A stretch of DNA of 49,624 bases from Spirulina subsalsa FACHB-351. Lineage in GTDB: Bacteria; Cyanobacteriota; Cyanobacteriia; Cyanobacteriales; Spirulinaceae. Where the stretch lies: the NCBI RefSeq assembly GCF_026130165.1, contig NZ_JAIHOM010000026.1, positions 1 to 49,624 of the forward strand. Direction: 5' to 3'. Position numbers and translations under genes: made by a program. Shown here piece after piece: positions 15,662-26,209 of the stretch. Position 1 is the stretch's first letter; each line of letters opens with the position of its first letter. The notes beneath the pieces were generated by a model. The model ran no database searches. It was not told the DNA's origin and saw nothing but the letters and a program-made list of their open reading frames with translations.

Positions 15662-17191
15662 ATGTTAGCCAGAGTTTGGAGTGCATCCATCGTCGGAATT
15701 GATGCGATCAAAGTTGGGGTAGAAATAGACGTATCCGGCGGTCTACCCAAAATGATTTTAGTCGGACTGCCCGACACCGCCGTACAAGAATCCAGAGAAC
15801 GAGTCAAGGCCGCCTTAAAAAATGCCGGATTTGCCTTTCCCCGTCAGCAAATTCTCATTAACCTCACCCCCGCCGATTTACGCAAAGAAGGCCCCATTTT
15901 TGATCTCCCCATGAGTGTGGGCATTCTCGCCGCTTCAGAACAAGTGAACCCCCAACTCTTGGGGGATTTCCTCTTTTTAGGGGAAGTGTCCTTAGATGGG
16001 GGATTGCGCCCCGTCAGTGGAGTCTTACCCATTGCCGCCACCGCCAAAAAACTCGGCATTACCGGGTTAGTCGTTCCCTTCGACAATGCCCAAGAAGCCG
16101 CCGTTGTCGAGGGTTTAGCCGTCTATGGGTTCAAACATTTAAGCGAAGTGGCGGATTTTCTCGACAATCCCGAAGATTACCCCCCCGTCCAATTTGATAG
16201 CCAGAGAGAATTTACTCCCCCAGACTTTCGCCTAGCCGATTTACAGGACGTGAAAGGTCAAAATCATGCCCGTCGCGCCCTGGAAATTGCAGCGGCCGGG
16301 GGGCATAACTTAATCTTTGTCGGACCGCCGGGGAGTGGGAAAACCATGTTAGCGCGGCGTTTACCCAGTATTCTCCCCCCTTTGAATTTTGACGAAGCCC
16401 TAGAAGTGTCTCAAATTCACTCCGTCGCGGGTTTTTTGCGCGATCGCGGCACCCTAATCAAACAACGCCCCTTTCGCAGTCCCCACCATTCCGCCTCGGG
16501 TCCCTCCTTAGTCGGGGGCGGGAGTATTCCTCGACCGGGAGAAATTTCCCTCGCCCATCGGGGGGTGTTATTTTTAGACGAATTAACGGAATTTAAGCGC
16601 AATGTTTTAGAATTCCTGCGTCAACCCCTAGAAGATGGCTTTGTCACCATTTCCCGCACCCGCCAATCCGTACTATTCCCCGCCCAATTTACCCTAGTTG
16701 CCAGCACTAATCCCTGTCCTTGTGGTTACTATGGCGATCGCATTCAACCCTGTACCTGTTCCCCCCGACAACGGGAACAATACTGGGCCAAACTCTCCGG
16801 CCCCCTGATGGATCGCATTGATTTACAAGTCGCCGTCAACCGTTTAAAACCCGAAGAAATGACCCAACAGACCTCCGGCGAAGCCTCCGCCCCCATTCGT
16901 CAGCGCGTCCAAAACGCCCGTCAACTCGCCTCAAACCGCTTCCAAGACCGCCCCAAAGTCAAAAGTAACGCCGAGATGACCAGCCGGGATTTACGGCAAT
17001 TCTGCACCCTTGACCCAGCCGGACAAAACTTGCTTGAAAGTGCCATCCGACGCTTAGGCCTCTCCGCCCGCGCCATGGATCGCATCCTCAAAGTGTCCCG
17101 CACCATTGCCGACCTCGCCCAGTCCGAAACCATTCAAGCCCCCCACGTTGCCGAAGCCATTCAGTATAGAACGATTGACCGCATGAGTTAA
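15662..17191 (+). CDS. comM: YifB/ComM family AAA+ ATPase (Mg-chelatase-like)
   Basis: A 509-aa protein of the usual YifB/ComM length and layout. The N-terminal ~180 residues (VWSASIVGIDAIKVGVEIDV...GLPDTAVQESRERVKAALKN) form the Lon-protease-like ChlI_2 domain. The AAA+ core follows with Walker A GPPGSGKT near 220 and sensor region DELTEF near 310, and a cysteine-bearing segment (STNPCPCGYYGD, then CTCSPRQ) leads to the C-terminal lid. ComM is a hexameric helicase that extends heteroduplex during natural transformation in other bacteria; many cyanobacteria are transformable, so the same role is plausible here. It is unrelated in function to chlorophyll synthesis despite the Mg-chelatase label. 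It starts 46 bp after the ABC ATPase gene. Confidence 0.88.
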   Translation: MLARVWSASIVGIDAIKVGVEIDVSGGLPKMILVGLPDTAVQESRERVKAALKNAGFAFPRQQILINLTPADLRKEGPIFDLPMSVGILAASEQVNPQLLGDFLFLGEVSLDGGLRPVSGVLPIAATAKKLGITGLVVPFDNAQEAAVVEGLAVYGFKHLSEVADFLDNPEDYPPVQFDSQREFTPPDFRLADLQDVKGQNHARRALEIAAAGGHNLIFVGPPGSGKTMLARRLPSILPPLNFDEALEVSQIHSVAGFLRDRGTLIKQRPFRSPHHSASGPSLVGGGSIPRPGEISLAHRGVLFLDELTEFKRNVLEFLRQPLEDGFVTISRTRQSVLFPAQFTLVASTNPCPCGYYGDRIQPCTCSPRQREQYWAKLSGPLMDRIDLQVAVNRLKPEEMTQQTSGEASAPIRQRVQNARQLASNRFQDRPKVKSNAEMTSRDLRQFCTLDPAGQNLLESAIRRLGLSARAMDRILKVSRTIADLAQSETIQAPHVAEAIQYRTIDRMS

Positions 17192-17398
17192 TCTCCCTAC
17201 CTTTTATCAGAAATGTGAGCAGAATACCCCATCCCTCGGACTGTTCCCCGTTCCCTCAAAGTGATAAGCTTTGCTCATCACCATCAAGTCGGGAAATCGG
17301 TTAAAACCAGCGAGTCGCCCCAACTCTCCCTTGAAAACGGAGGGCTTGCGGGCATCCCGTGCTATTTTCGTCAAAGGCGACAACATTCAAGAAAACCA

Positions 17399-18832
17399 AT
17401 GGCTACGCAAGAAGAATCAAGCTTAAGGGAGGAATCCTCTAGATCGATTAACCTCCCCACCATGTTTCGGATTGGATTGTTTAACCTTGGATTAGGTCTA
17501 ATGTCGGTGTTAACCGTAGCCGTCATTAACCGGGTGATGATCAGTGAATTAGCGATTCCGGGGACTATTACGGCCGGAGTGGTAGCCGTGCAGTATTTTA
17601 TCTCACCGACCCGGGTCTGGTTTGGTCAAATGTCCGACTCTCGCCCCCTCTTTGGCCTCCACCGGACAGGTTATGTTCGCATCGGAACCGTCATTTTCGG
17701 CATTGCGATCTTTTTATCCGTCCAAGTTGTCTGGCAATTGGGGGGCATTGTTGCAGAAACGGGAGTCTGGGAATGGAATGGTTTAACCCTATTTTGGACA
17801 GGAGTTTTAATCCTAATTTTTCTGCTTTATGGGTTAGCCATTAGTGCCAGTTCAACCCCCTTTACGGCCTTATTAGTCGATATTTCCAGCGAACAAGAGC
17901 GATCGCGCATTGTGGCCGTGGTTTGGTCAATGTTAATGGTGGGGATTATTTTAGGGGGCATCACAGGCAAAATTTTCCTAACCCAAGTAGAAGGATTAGA
18001 AGGCCGTCCCCTCGATATTTTACCCGGCCCAATTAATAGCTTATTTCTCGTCATTCCCTTAATTGTTGTAGGGTTATCCTGGTTCAGCACCTGGAAAATT
18101 GAGCGCAAATATTCCCTCTATGCTCGCCGTTCTTCTGCTTCAGATCGAGAAGATAGTGTCACCCTTTTAAAAGCGTTAAAAGTCTTAACAGTCAGTCGGC
18201 AAACAGGAATATTTTTCTCCTTTTTGCTCCTAGTTACTATTAGCTTATTCCTGCAAGAAGCCGTCCTTGAACCCTATGGTGGGGAAATATTCAAGATGTC
18301 CATTGGAGATACAACCATGCTCAATTCTTATTGGGGTATTGGGATTTTAGTCGGCTATAGCATCACCGGATTTGCTTTAATTCCCCGCTTCGGCAAAACC
18401 CCCGTTACCAAAGTAGGTTGTGGGGTAGTCGCAGGCTGTTTCCTGTTGATTATTCTGGCCGGTTTCACCCAAAATCCCCTGATCTTAAAAGGGGCGATGT
18501 TACTCTTTGGCTTGGCGGCCGGGGTGACAACCTTGGGGGCCATTAGTTTAATGTTGGATCTCACCGTCGCCTCCACAGCCGGAACCTTTATCGGCACCTG
18601 GGGCCTTTCCCAAGCCCTAGCGCGAGGGATTGCCACTTGGTCCGGGGGGATTATTCTAGATATAGGGAAACAGGTGTTTAGTGAACCGCTCTGGGCCTAT
18701 GGCAGTGTATTCTTGTTACAAGCGATTGTGATGATTGGGGCAATGTTTCTGCTGGCTCAAGTGGATGTCACCGAGTTTCGGAACAACACCAAAGAAGCGA
18801 TCGCCACTGTAATGGAAGGAGACTTAGATTAA
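17399..18832 (+). CDS. PucC/BCD-family membrane carrier
   Basis: A 477-aa protein from the ATG at 17399; the frame extends 46 codons upstream without conserved character, so the internal ATG is preferred. About twelve hydrophobic segments span the protein after a ~20-residue polar N-terminus. The hallmark PucC stretch follows: MFRIGLFNLGLGLMSV, INRVMISELAIP, then QYFISPTRVWFGQMSDSRPLFGLHRTGYVRIG. PucC and LhaA proteins belong to the major facilitator superfamily and help assemble light-harvesting complexes or move (bacterio)chlorophyll in phototrophs; cyanobacterial members are less understood. The gene is 3 bp upstream of the inositol monophosphatase gene, so the two are probably co-transcribed. 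The ~200 bp before it contain short inverted repeats but no clear regulatory element. Confidence 0.85.
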   Translation: MATQEESSLREESSRSINLPTMFRIGLFNLGLGLMSVLTVAVINRVMISELAIPGTITAGVVAVQYFISPTRVWFGQMSDSRPLFGLHRTGYVRIGTVIFGIAIFLSVQVVWQLGGIVAETGVWEWNGLTLFWTGVLILIFLLYGLAISASSTPFTALLVDISSEQERSRIVAVVWSMLMVGIILGGITGKIFLTQVEGLEGRPLDILPGPINSLFLVIPLIVVGLSWFSTWKIERKYSLYARRSSASDREDSVTLLKALKVLTVSRQTGIFFSFLLLVTISLFLQEAVLEPYGGEIFKMSIGDTTMLNSYWGIGILVGYSITGFALIPRFGKTPVTKVGCGVVAGCFLLIILAGFTQNPLILKGAMLLFGLAAGVTTLGAISLMLDLTVASTAGTFIGTWGLSQALARGIATWSGGIILDIGKQVFSEPLWAYGSVFLLQAIVMIGAMFLLAQVDVTEFRNNTKEAIATVMEGDLD

Positions 18833-18835
18833 ATC

Positions 18836-19654
18836 ATGAATAGCTTTTGGGAGGAGGTCTTAGTCTTCTGTCAAACCCTGACTAATACCATTGGTCAGCA
18901 GTTAATGAAAGATTTTGGACAGATTGAAGCCAGTCGCAAATCAGACGGGTCCCTCGTGACCCAAGCCGACCGTTGGGCCGATCAAGAAATTCAGCAGGCG
19001 ATCGCCCAACAATTTCCCGATCACGGCATCCTGACCGAAGAAACAGAACACATCCTCCCCCCCCAAGAGTTTTGTTGGGTCGTCGATCCCATCGACGGCA
19101 CCACCAACTTTACTCGCGGCCTCCCCATTTGGGGAATCTCCCTCGGCCTCCTCTATCGTGGCATCCCCGTCTTTGGTTTTGTCCACTTCCCCCCCATCCA
19201 ACAAACCTATCACGGCTATTGGTTCGCCGATTCGGGCCTCACGGGTCCCAGTGGAGCTTATCTCAATGGAAAACCCATCCAAACCAGTCCCGACGAACCC
19301 AGCTTAAACCATATCTTCAACCTCTGCGCCCGCAGTACCGATGTTTTCCAAAACCCCTTCCCCTGCAAAGTGCGCATGATTGGAGTCTCCAGTTACAGCA
19401 GCGCCCTAGTCGCCTGTGGAGCCAGTCTAGGGGGAGTTGAAGCCACCCCGAAAATTTGGGATATAGCCGCCGTTTGGGTCATTGTCCAAGGCGCTGGGGG
19501 GGCATTTATCCCCCTAGAACCCCAGCCCGTCTTTCCCCTGCAAGTGGGAGAAGACTACGGAAAACGCTCCTTTCCCAGTTTAGTGGTCAGCCGTCAAGCC
19601 TTAGTAGAGCAGTTTTTACCCCTTGTTCAGTTCATCGGCGATCGCGTCTTTTAA
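18836..19654 (+). CDS. Inositol monophosphatase family protein
   Basis: A 272-aa member of the Mg-dependent sugar phosphatase family. The metal-binding motifs are intact: EET at 68-70 (GILTEET), DPIDGTTNF at 84-92, and the second signature WDIAAVWVIVQGAGG near 208. Family members hydrolyse inositol-1-phosphate, 3'-phosphoadenosine-5'-phosphate, fructose-1,6-bisphosphate or histidinol phosphate, and the sequence alone does not decide the substrate. A cluster with pucC-like and pyrG gives no metabolic hint. The start ATG is 3 bp after the preceding stop, consistent with translational coupling. Confidence 0.85.
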   Translation: MNSFWEEVLVFCQTLTNTIGQQLMKDFGQIEASRKSDGSLVTQADRWADQEIQQAIAQQFPDHGILTEETEHILPPQEFCWVVDPIDGTTNFTRGLPIWGISLGLLYRGIPVFGFVHFPPIQQTYHGYWFADSGLTGPSGAYLNGKPIQTSPDEPSLNHIFNLCARSTDVFQNPFPCKVRMIGVSSYSSALVACGASLGGVEATPKIWDIAAVWVIVQGAGGAFIPLEPQPVFPLQVGEDYGKRSFPSLVVSRQALVEQFLPLVQFIGDRVF

Positions 19655-19691
19655 CTCCCCCTCTCCCCTGCTCCCCTGCTCCCCTGCTCCC
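19655..19691. repeat. CTCCCCTG minisatellite, short copy
   Basis: Three to four copies of an 8-bp unit (CTCCCCTG) lie between the phosphatase and pyrG. The complement is the same GGGGAGCA unit that forms the large tandem array at 25265-25374, so one repeat family is present at both sites in opposite orientation. Confidence 0.7.
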
Positions 19692-19735
19692 TATTGCCTC
19701 GCCAGACCTTCTCAACAAGCCCTATGATAGAATAG

Positions 19736-21475
<1,740 letters not shown>

Positions 21476-22393
21476 GTGAAGGCAGAACCCTTAAAACCTT
21501 GGCATGAACGGATTGGGTTTCAACGGGATTGGATTTGGCGGGGTTGGCAAGTGCGTTATAGTTTTAGGCGATCGCACTCTCTCCCCCCAACCTCCCCAGA
21601 AACCCCTCTCCTACTCATTCACGGCTTTGGAGCAGCCCTAGAACACTGGCGGCACAATATCCCCATCCTCTCCCAAAAGCGCACCGTTTACGCCCTCGAC
21701 CTACTCGGTTTTGGAGCCTCTCGCAAAGCCGCCCCCAACTACACAGTTGAACTGTGGGTAGAACAAATCTATGAGTTTTGGCAAACCTTTATTGGCGCAC
21801 CCATCGTATTAGTGGGCAACTCTTTAGGTTCCTTAGTTTGCCTAGTGGCAGCCGCCCACCATCCAGAAATGGTCAAGGGTGTTGTGCTTTTAAATATCCC
21901 TGATGTGTCCGTCCGTCAGGAAATGTTACCCCCTTTTGTGCGTCCTGTTGTCAATCGCCTTGAGGGGTTATTTGGTTCTCCCCCCCTTTTAGTCCCTGTC
22001 TTTCAACTCCTACGTCGTCGCTTCACCATTCGCCGCTGGGCCAGTTTAGCCTATCCTCACCCAGAAGCCATCACCGATGAATTAGTAGAAATTTTAGCCG
22101 CCCCCGCCTACGATCAAGGAGCGGCTGCTACCTTTTGCGCCCTGTTTCAGTCCATCCGTCAACCCGAATTTTCCCCCCGTCTGCTCGAATTATTTCCCCA
22201 GATATCCCGGCCCATTTTACTCATTTGGGGAAGGCAAGATTGCATGGTTCCCTTTACCCTCTCTCAGCGCTTTCTCGGGAAAAATCCCCATCTAACCTTT
22301 GTCCCTTTGGAAAAGGTGGGACATTGCCCCCATGATGAAGTTCCCGCCCAATTTCATCAGGTGTTATTGCCTTGGTTAGAGAAGTTCGCGTAA
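21476..22393 (+). CDS. Alpha/beta-fold hydrolase
   Basis: A 305-aa hydrolase that starts at a GTG immediately following the pyrG stop, so it is coupled to pyrG. The oxyanion strand is LLLIHGFGAALEHW (46-59), the nucleophile elbow GNSLGS (Ser116), the acid DCMVPF region is near residue 258, and the catalytic His is in VGHCPHDE near 283. A cap region of about 90 residues (LNIPDVSVRQEMLPPF onward) lies between strands. Similar cyanobacterial and plastid proteins are annotated as alpha/beta hydrolases near chlorophyll or pheophytin metabolism, but the substrate here is not known. No signal peptide, so it is probably cytosolic. Confidence 0.85.
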   Translation: MKAEPLKPWHERIGFQRDWIWRGWQVRYSFRRSHSLPPTSPETPLLLIHGFGAALEHWRHNIPILSQKRTVYALDLLGFGASRKAAPNYTVELWVEQIYEFWQTFIGAPIVLVGNSLGSLVCLVAAAHHPEMVKGVVLLNIPDVSVRQEMLPPFVRPVVNRLEGLFGSPPLLVPVFQLLRRRFTIRRWASLAYPHPEAITDELVEILAAPAYDQGAAATFCALFQSIRQPEFSPRLLELFPQISRPILLIWGRQDCMVPFTLSQRFLGKNPHLTFVPLEKVGHCPHDEVPAQFHQVLLPWLEKFA

Positions 22394-22538
22394 CCTAGGG
22401 TTTGAGGTTTTCCCGCGCCATGTTTTGATAAACTGTTCTAAAATCCTCATCAGGGTCAACTGCCTAGAGTGCTTATAGAAAAAACCACCCAAACCCGCCA
22501 TTCTATCATTTATTCTGAAAGGGGTTTTCCCTCAGACT

Positions 22539-23840
22539 ATGGCACTTGATAGTAAACTAGGGCTGACCTATAACAATAACTATCCAAACTACCCTAACAT
22601 TCCTGGAACTGTGGCAAGTAACTCACCCTTTCATAACCCCGGACTCTCTCTTCCTCAAAGCACTGACTATGGTACTCCTGCCCAAGAAACTATGACATTT
22701 GACAAAATTGTACCCAGCAACGCCGCCCAGATTAAGGTGATTGGTGTGGGTGGTGGCGGTTGTAATGCGGTGAATCGCATGATTGCCAGTGGTATTACTG
22801 GGGTGGAATTCTGGGCCATTAACACCGACTCCCAAGCCCTAGAATTAACGGCCGCGCCCCATCGTTTACAAATTGGTCAAAAATTGACCAGAGGATTGGG
22901 TGCCGGGGGAAATCCGGCCATTGGTCAAAAAGCGGCAGAAGAATCCCGGGATGAAATTGCCAACGCTTTAGAAGGCACGGATTTAGTCTTTATTACCTCG
23001 GGTATGGGCGGCGGTACGGGAACCGGTGCGTCGGCAATTGTCGCAGAAGTGGCCAAGGAAATTGGCTGCTTGACGGTGGGGATTGTCACTCGTCCTTTTA
23101 CCTTTGAAGGCCATCGCCGCACGACCCAAGCCAATGAAGGCATTGCCGCCCTACAAGGTCGGGTGGATACGTTGATTGTGATTCCCAACAACAAGTTACT
23201 GTCGGTGATTTCCCCGGAAACTCCGGTACAACAAGCCTTTATGGTGGCGGATGATATCCTGCGCCAAGGGGTTCAAGGGATTTCCGATATTATTATCATC
23301 CCCGGTTTAGTCAATGTGGACTTTGCGGACGTGCGCGCTGTGATGGCTGATGCGGGGTCGGCTTTGATGGGCATTGGTACTGGTTCCGGGAAGTCTCGGG
23401 CTAGAGAGGCGGCCAGTATGGCTATTTCTTCGCCTTTGTTGGAGTCTTCCATTGAAGGGGCGAAAGGGGTGGTCTTTAATATTACAGGCGGCTCTGATTT
23501 GACCCTCCATGAGGTGAATACGGCGGCGGAGACGATTTATGAGGTGGTAGACCCTAACGCCAATATTATTTTTGGTGCGGTGATTGATGACCAAAGTCAG
23601 GGGGAATTGACCATTACGGTGATTGCGACGGGTTTTTCTGGGGAAGCACCCGCGAAAAGTACCACTAGCAGTCGGACGGTGCCGAGCGCCCCAAAGCCTA
23701 ATCGGGCGGTGAATCAACCTACGACTCCCCCCAAACCTGCTGCTAATCCTACACCTTCTCAGGATGTCAGTTCTCCCCTCAAGGGGACGGGATTAGATAT
23801 TCCCGAGTTCTTACAACGCCGTCGTTTCCCCCGACGTTGA
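22539..23840 (+). CDS. ftsZ: Cell division protein FtsZ
   Basis: The 433-aa tubulin-like GTPase that polymerises into the division ring. The first ~55 residues (rich in N, P, Y) are a cyanobacteria-type N-terminal extension. The GTPase core begins at [20 protein letters not shown]. The GTP-binding tubulin signature GGGTGTG is at 157-163, and the T7 synergy loop NVDFADV at 259-265. A Ser/Pro-rich linker (about 365-415) leads to the conserved C-terminal peptide [12 protein letters not shown], which recruits SepF/ZipN-type partners. The gene has its own 145-bp upstream region and is followed after 13 bp by thiD, a neighbour with no obvious link to division. Confidence 0.98.
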   Translation: MALDSKLGLTYNNNYPNYPNIPGTVASNSPFHNPGLSLPQSTDYGTPAQETMTFDKIVPSNAAQIKVIGVGGGGCNAVNRMIASGITGVEFWAINTDSQALELTAAPHRLQIGQKLTRGLGAGGNPAIGQKAAEESRDEIANALEGTDLVFITSGMGGGTGTGASAIVAEVAKEIGCLTVGIVTRPFTFEGHRRTTQANEGIAALQGRVDTLIVIPNNKLLSVISPETPVQQAFMVADDILRQGVQGISDIIIIPGLVNVDFADVRAVMADAGSALMGIGTGSGKSRAREAASMAISSPLLESSIEGAKGVVFNITGGSDLTLHEVNTAAETIYEVVDPNANIIFGAVIDDQSQGELTITVIATGFSGEAPAKSTTSSRTVPSAPKPNRAVNQPTTPPKPAANPTPSQDVSSPLKGTGLDIPEFLQRRRFPRR

Positions 23841-23853
23841 GGATTAGGGGAGC

Positions 23854-24660
23854 ATGACGAAGAAAGCACTAACCATTGCAGGTTCGGATAGTGGCGGTGG
23901 TGCGGGGATTCAAGCGGATCTACGCACCTTCTCGTTCCACTGTGTTCACGGGATGAGTGCGGTCACTTGTGTGACGGCTCAAAATACTCAAGGGGTGAGT
24001 CGGGTGGATGCTTTATCGCCCGAGGCGGTTACGGCTCAGGTGCGGGCTGTGGTGACGGATATTGGGGTGGATGGGACTAAAACGGGGATGTTGCTCAACG
24101 AGGGCATTATTGAGGCGGTGGCTGAGGTGGTGCAGGAGTTGGGGATCTATCCTTTGGTGGTGGATCCGGTGATGGTGTCTCGCACGGGGGCCCAGTTGAT
24201 TGATGATCGGGCGATCGCAACCTTGACCTCTTGTTTGTTACCCCAAGCCACTATCCTGACTCCGAACCGTTATGAAGCCCAAATTTTAAGCGGTTTGGAG
24301 TTGAATAATTTGGCCGATATGAAGCAAGCCGCCCAGAAAATTCATCAATTGGGGTCTAAGGCCGTTTTGGTCAAAGGAGGAGGCATGACGGGCGCGTTAA
24401 AGGGTGTTGATGTGTGGTTTGATGGGGATACCCTCACGGTGTTTAAAACCGAAACGGTGGCAACTCCCCACACCCATGGCACTGGTTGCACGTTGTCGGC
24501 CGCGATCGCCGCTCAATTAGCCCTCGGCGCTTCCCCCTCCGATGCCGTGGAACAAGGGAAAAACTATGTCACCCAAGCCTTACACTATGCCATTCCCCTC
24601 GGTCAAGGAACAGGACCCGTGGGGCATTTTTTCCCCCTCTTACCTGACCTTGCCCCCTAA
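23854..24660 (+). CDS. thiD: Hydroxymethylpyrimidine/phosphomethylpyrimidine kinase
   Basis: A 268-aa ribokinase-fold enzyme that phosphorylates HMP and then HMP-P for thiamine synthesis. Seen are the N-terminal SDSGGGAGIQADL motif, the GMSAVTCVTAQNTQGV substrate region, DPVMVSRTGAQLI, LTPNRYEAQILSG, and the anion-hole signature HGTGCTLSAAIAAQLA near residue 210. It starts 13 bp after ftsZ. No TPP riboswitch-like sequence lies before it, in keeping with its position as a second gene behind ftsZ. Confidence 0.95.
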   Translation: MTKKALTIAGSDSGGGAGIQADLRTFSFHCVHGMSAVTCVTAQNTQGVSRVDALSPEAVTAQVRAVVTDIGVDGTKTGMLLNEGIIEAVAEVVQELGIYPLVVDPVMVSRTGAQLIDDRAIATLTSCLLPQATILTPNRYEAQILSGLELNNLADMKQAAQKIHQLGSKAVLVKGGGMTGALKGVDVWFDGDTLTVFKTETVATPHTHGTGCTLSAAIAAQLALGASPSDAVEQGKNYVTQALHYAIPLGQGTGPVGHFFPLLPDLAP

Positions 24661-24710
24661 TCGTTGAGTCGTTTATCTTGACTTTTGCTCACTTTTGTGG
24701 TTAACCGATA

Positions 24711-25247
24711 ATGTTTAAACCCCGTCCTTCCCAACCTAATCCCCAAAACGGTTCTTTCACTCCAGAGGCTAATCATTACCGTCCATCGGTACCGATTAGC
24801 ATTTATCGGGAATTGGCCAGTGAGTTACAAGCGGCTCAAACTCAGTTAGCCACCCTGAAAAGCGAAAATCAGCAGTTATTAACACAAAATCAGCTACTGC
24901 GTCGGGAAGTGGAAAAGGTGCTGGAAGGGATGAAAAACCTAGAAAAGTGGACTACCACCCAAGATGCTTATGGGCGACCGATTACGGCGCAAAATTCGGG
25001 GTCTGAGGCTGTTGCAGAAGCAAGGCGGGATCATGCTACCGGAGGGGGCGGCTTTCCCCTGTATGACCCGGATAATCCTGATGATTTGATTATGGAAATT
25101 GCCGAAGAACCGGATTTAAGACCTCAATCCTCTGAGAAATCAATGGATGTGAGTATCTGGTTAGTTTGTATTGTGATTGCTCTGACTGTATTAACGGCTT
25201 TTGGGATTGGTTTCCTTTATGTGCGGAGCAATAACAATAATAATTAG
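24711..25247 (+). CDS. Conserved-type coiled-coil membrane protein of unknown function
   Basis: A 178-aa protein. Residues 30-80 (SIYRELASELQAAQTQLATL, then NQQLLTQNQLLRREVEKVLE) are a clear coiled coil. A polar linker follows, and one hydrophobic segment at about 147-170 (VSIWLVCIVIALTVLTAFGI) is a C-terminal membrane anchor with a short tail ending in NNNNN. It is probably a tail-anchored or single-pass protein with its coiled coil in the cytoplasm. It follows ftsZ and thiD by 50 bp; a role near the division machinery is a guess from position only. The stop codon lies within the left end of the repeat element that follows. I do not recognise a named family. Confidence 0.65.
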   Translation: MFKPRPSQPNPQNGSFTPEANHYRPSVPISIYRELASELQAAQTQLATLKSENQQLLTQNQLLRREVEKVLEGMKNLEKWTTTQDAYGRPITAQNSGSEAVAEARRDHATGGGGFPLYDPDNPDDLIMEIAEEPDLRPQSSEKSMDVSIWLVCIVIALTVLTAFGIGFLYVRSNNNNN

Positions 25248-25264
25248 GGCTTACTGAATAACTT

Positions 25265-25374
25265 GGGGAGCGGGGGAGCAGGGGAGCGGGGGAGCAGGGG
25301 AGCAGGGGAGCAGGGGAGCGGGGGAGCAGGGGAGCGGGGGAGCAGGGGAGCAGGGGAGCAGGGGAGCAGGGGAG
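25265..25374 (+). repeat. GGGGAGC(A/G) octamer tandem array, about 13 units
   Basis: Thirteen uninterrupted 8-bp units of GGGGAGCA or GGGGAGCG run from 25265 to 25368, with a partial 14th. Runs of four or more G at 4-nt spacing on one strand could form G-quadruplexes. The same unit, complemented, occurs at 19655-19691. Confidence 0.95.
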
Positions 25375-25390
25375 AAATTCCCTATCACCT

Positions 25391-25440
25391 ATTCCCTATT
25401 CCCTTGTTGAGTCTAGCGTTGGGCTTTTTCAGCAGACCCT
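25391..25440 (-). repeat. Dispersed 50-bp repeat, copy 2 (inverted)
   Basis: Reverse complement of 959-1008 with 49 of 50 bases identical by eye. It forms the right end of the MITE-like element, and its outer end is AGGGTCTGCTGAAAAAGCCC on the minus strand. Confidence 0.85.
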
Positions 25441-25470
25441 AATTAATTCCCACATCTTACGGATTACTGT

Positions 25471-26124
25471 TCACTGTAACAACCTTCGCCAAGTTTCCTC
25501 CCCCACAATGCCATCAACAGGCAAATTGAACCGCCGTTGCGCGGCCCGCACAGCTTCTAGGGTTTGATTGCCAAAAATCCCATCAACGGCACCATTGAAC
25601 AGCCCTAAACTCCTCAGTTGCAGTTGTAACTGTCGCACCGTTTCCCCTCGACTGCCGAAACGGACAACGGGGGGCAAGGTGGGAGAGGGGGAAAAGGTCT
25701 GAGGGAAAATGGTCTGGGGGAAAGTTTGCTGGGGAAAAGTTTGCTGGGGAAGAGTGGGACGAGCCGGGGGAAATGCCGTTAAGGGGTTATTGGGGGCGCT
25801 AGGGACTACATTAGAGGCTTCTGGAGGGGGAAAGAGACGCACCCAACTTTCCTCGCCCATAATGCCATTAACGGGCAGATTCCTAGCCCGTTGGAAGAGG
25901 GAGACGGCAATCACGGTTTGTTCATCGTAGATCCCGGTTACGTCGCCACTGTAATACCCTAAGAGTCTCAGGGCGGCTTGCAGTTCCCGCACGGTTTCCC
26001 CTTGGCTTCCCATACGGAGAAGGGGGCGTATGGGTACAGATTGGGCAAGGCTGGGAAGGCTGCCTAGGGGACTGAGTAGGATTAAGCTCATGAGTAGGAG
26101 CGATCGCCTAATTGAGATCACCAT
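25471..26124 (-). CDS. Exported protein with two peptidoglycan-binding domains
   Basis: A 217-aa protein from the ATG at 26124, which has AGAGG 7 nt upstream; longer starts at 26142 (ATG) and 26157 (TTG) would place extra residues before a good signal peptide. Residues 1-28 (MVISIRRSLLLMSLILLSPL...SLAQS) are a Sec signal peptide. Two PG_binding_1 domains follow, at about 37-100 (MGSQGETVRELQAALRLLGY) and 155-217 (FGSRGETVRQLQLQLRSLGL), separated by a Pro/Gln/Thr-rich linker containing repeated TFPQ motifs. There is no catalytic domain, so it probably binds cell-wall peptidoglycan in the periplasm. The DNA encoding the linker is tandemly repetitive. Confidence 0.85.
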   Translation of the reverse strand: MVISIRRSLLLMSLILLSPLGSLPSLAQSVPIRPLLRMGSQGETVRELQAALRLLGYYSGDVTGIYDEQTVIAVSLFQRARNLPVNGIMGEESWVRLFPPPEASNVVPSAPNNPLTAFPPARPTLPQQTFPQQTFPQTIFPQTFSPSPTLPPVVRFGSRGETVRQLQLQLRSLGLFNGAVDGIFGNQTLEAVRAAQRRFNLPVDGIVGEETWRRLLQ

Positions 26125-26209
26125 TCCACAACCTCTCGTCATTCGTTGAAAATTCAATACTTATTGATTAATTTAACTGCTCAAAGTGGCCCCAGACCTC
26201 TAAGATGAA

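Larger units (their letters stand above)
25240..25447. mobile_element. MITE-like element with imperfect terminal inverted repeats
   Basis: The left end reads TAATTAGGGCTTACTGAATAA and the right end, read on the minus strand, reads TAATTAGGGTCTGCTGAAAAA; I count about 17 of 21 positions matching when the ends are aligned. Between them lie a GGGGAGCR tandem array and the 50-bp dispersed repeat (25391-25440). No transposase is encoded. The left end overlaps the stop codon of the preceding gene, suggesting insertion right at its 3' end. It could alternatively be a fortuitous pairing of a repeat family with AT-rich flanks. Confidence 0.5.

Noticed and set aside
17261-17398. A longer N-terminus for the PucC-like protein
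   Set aside because: The 46 extra residues are polar, non-conserved in character and lack a standard start with Shine-Dalgarno.
23854-24660. TPP riboswitch control of thiD
   Set aside because: The gene starts 13 bp after ftsZ, leaving no room for a leader, and no TPP aptamer motif is seen upstream of ftsZ.
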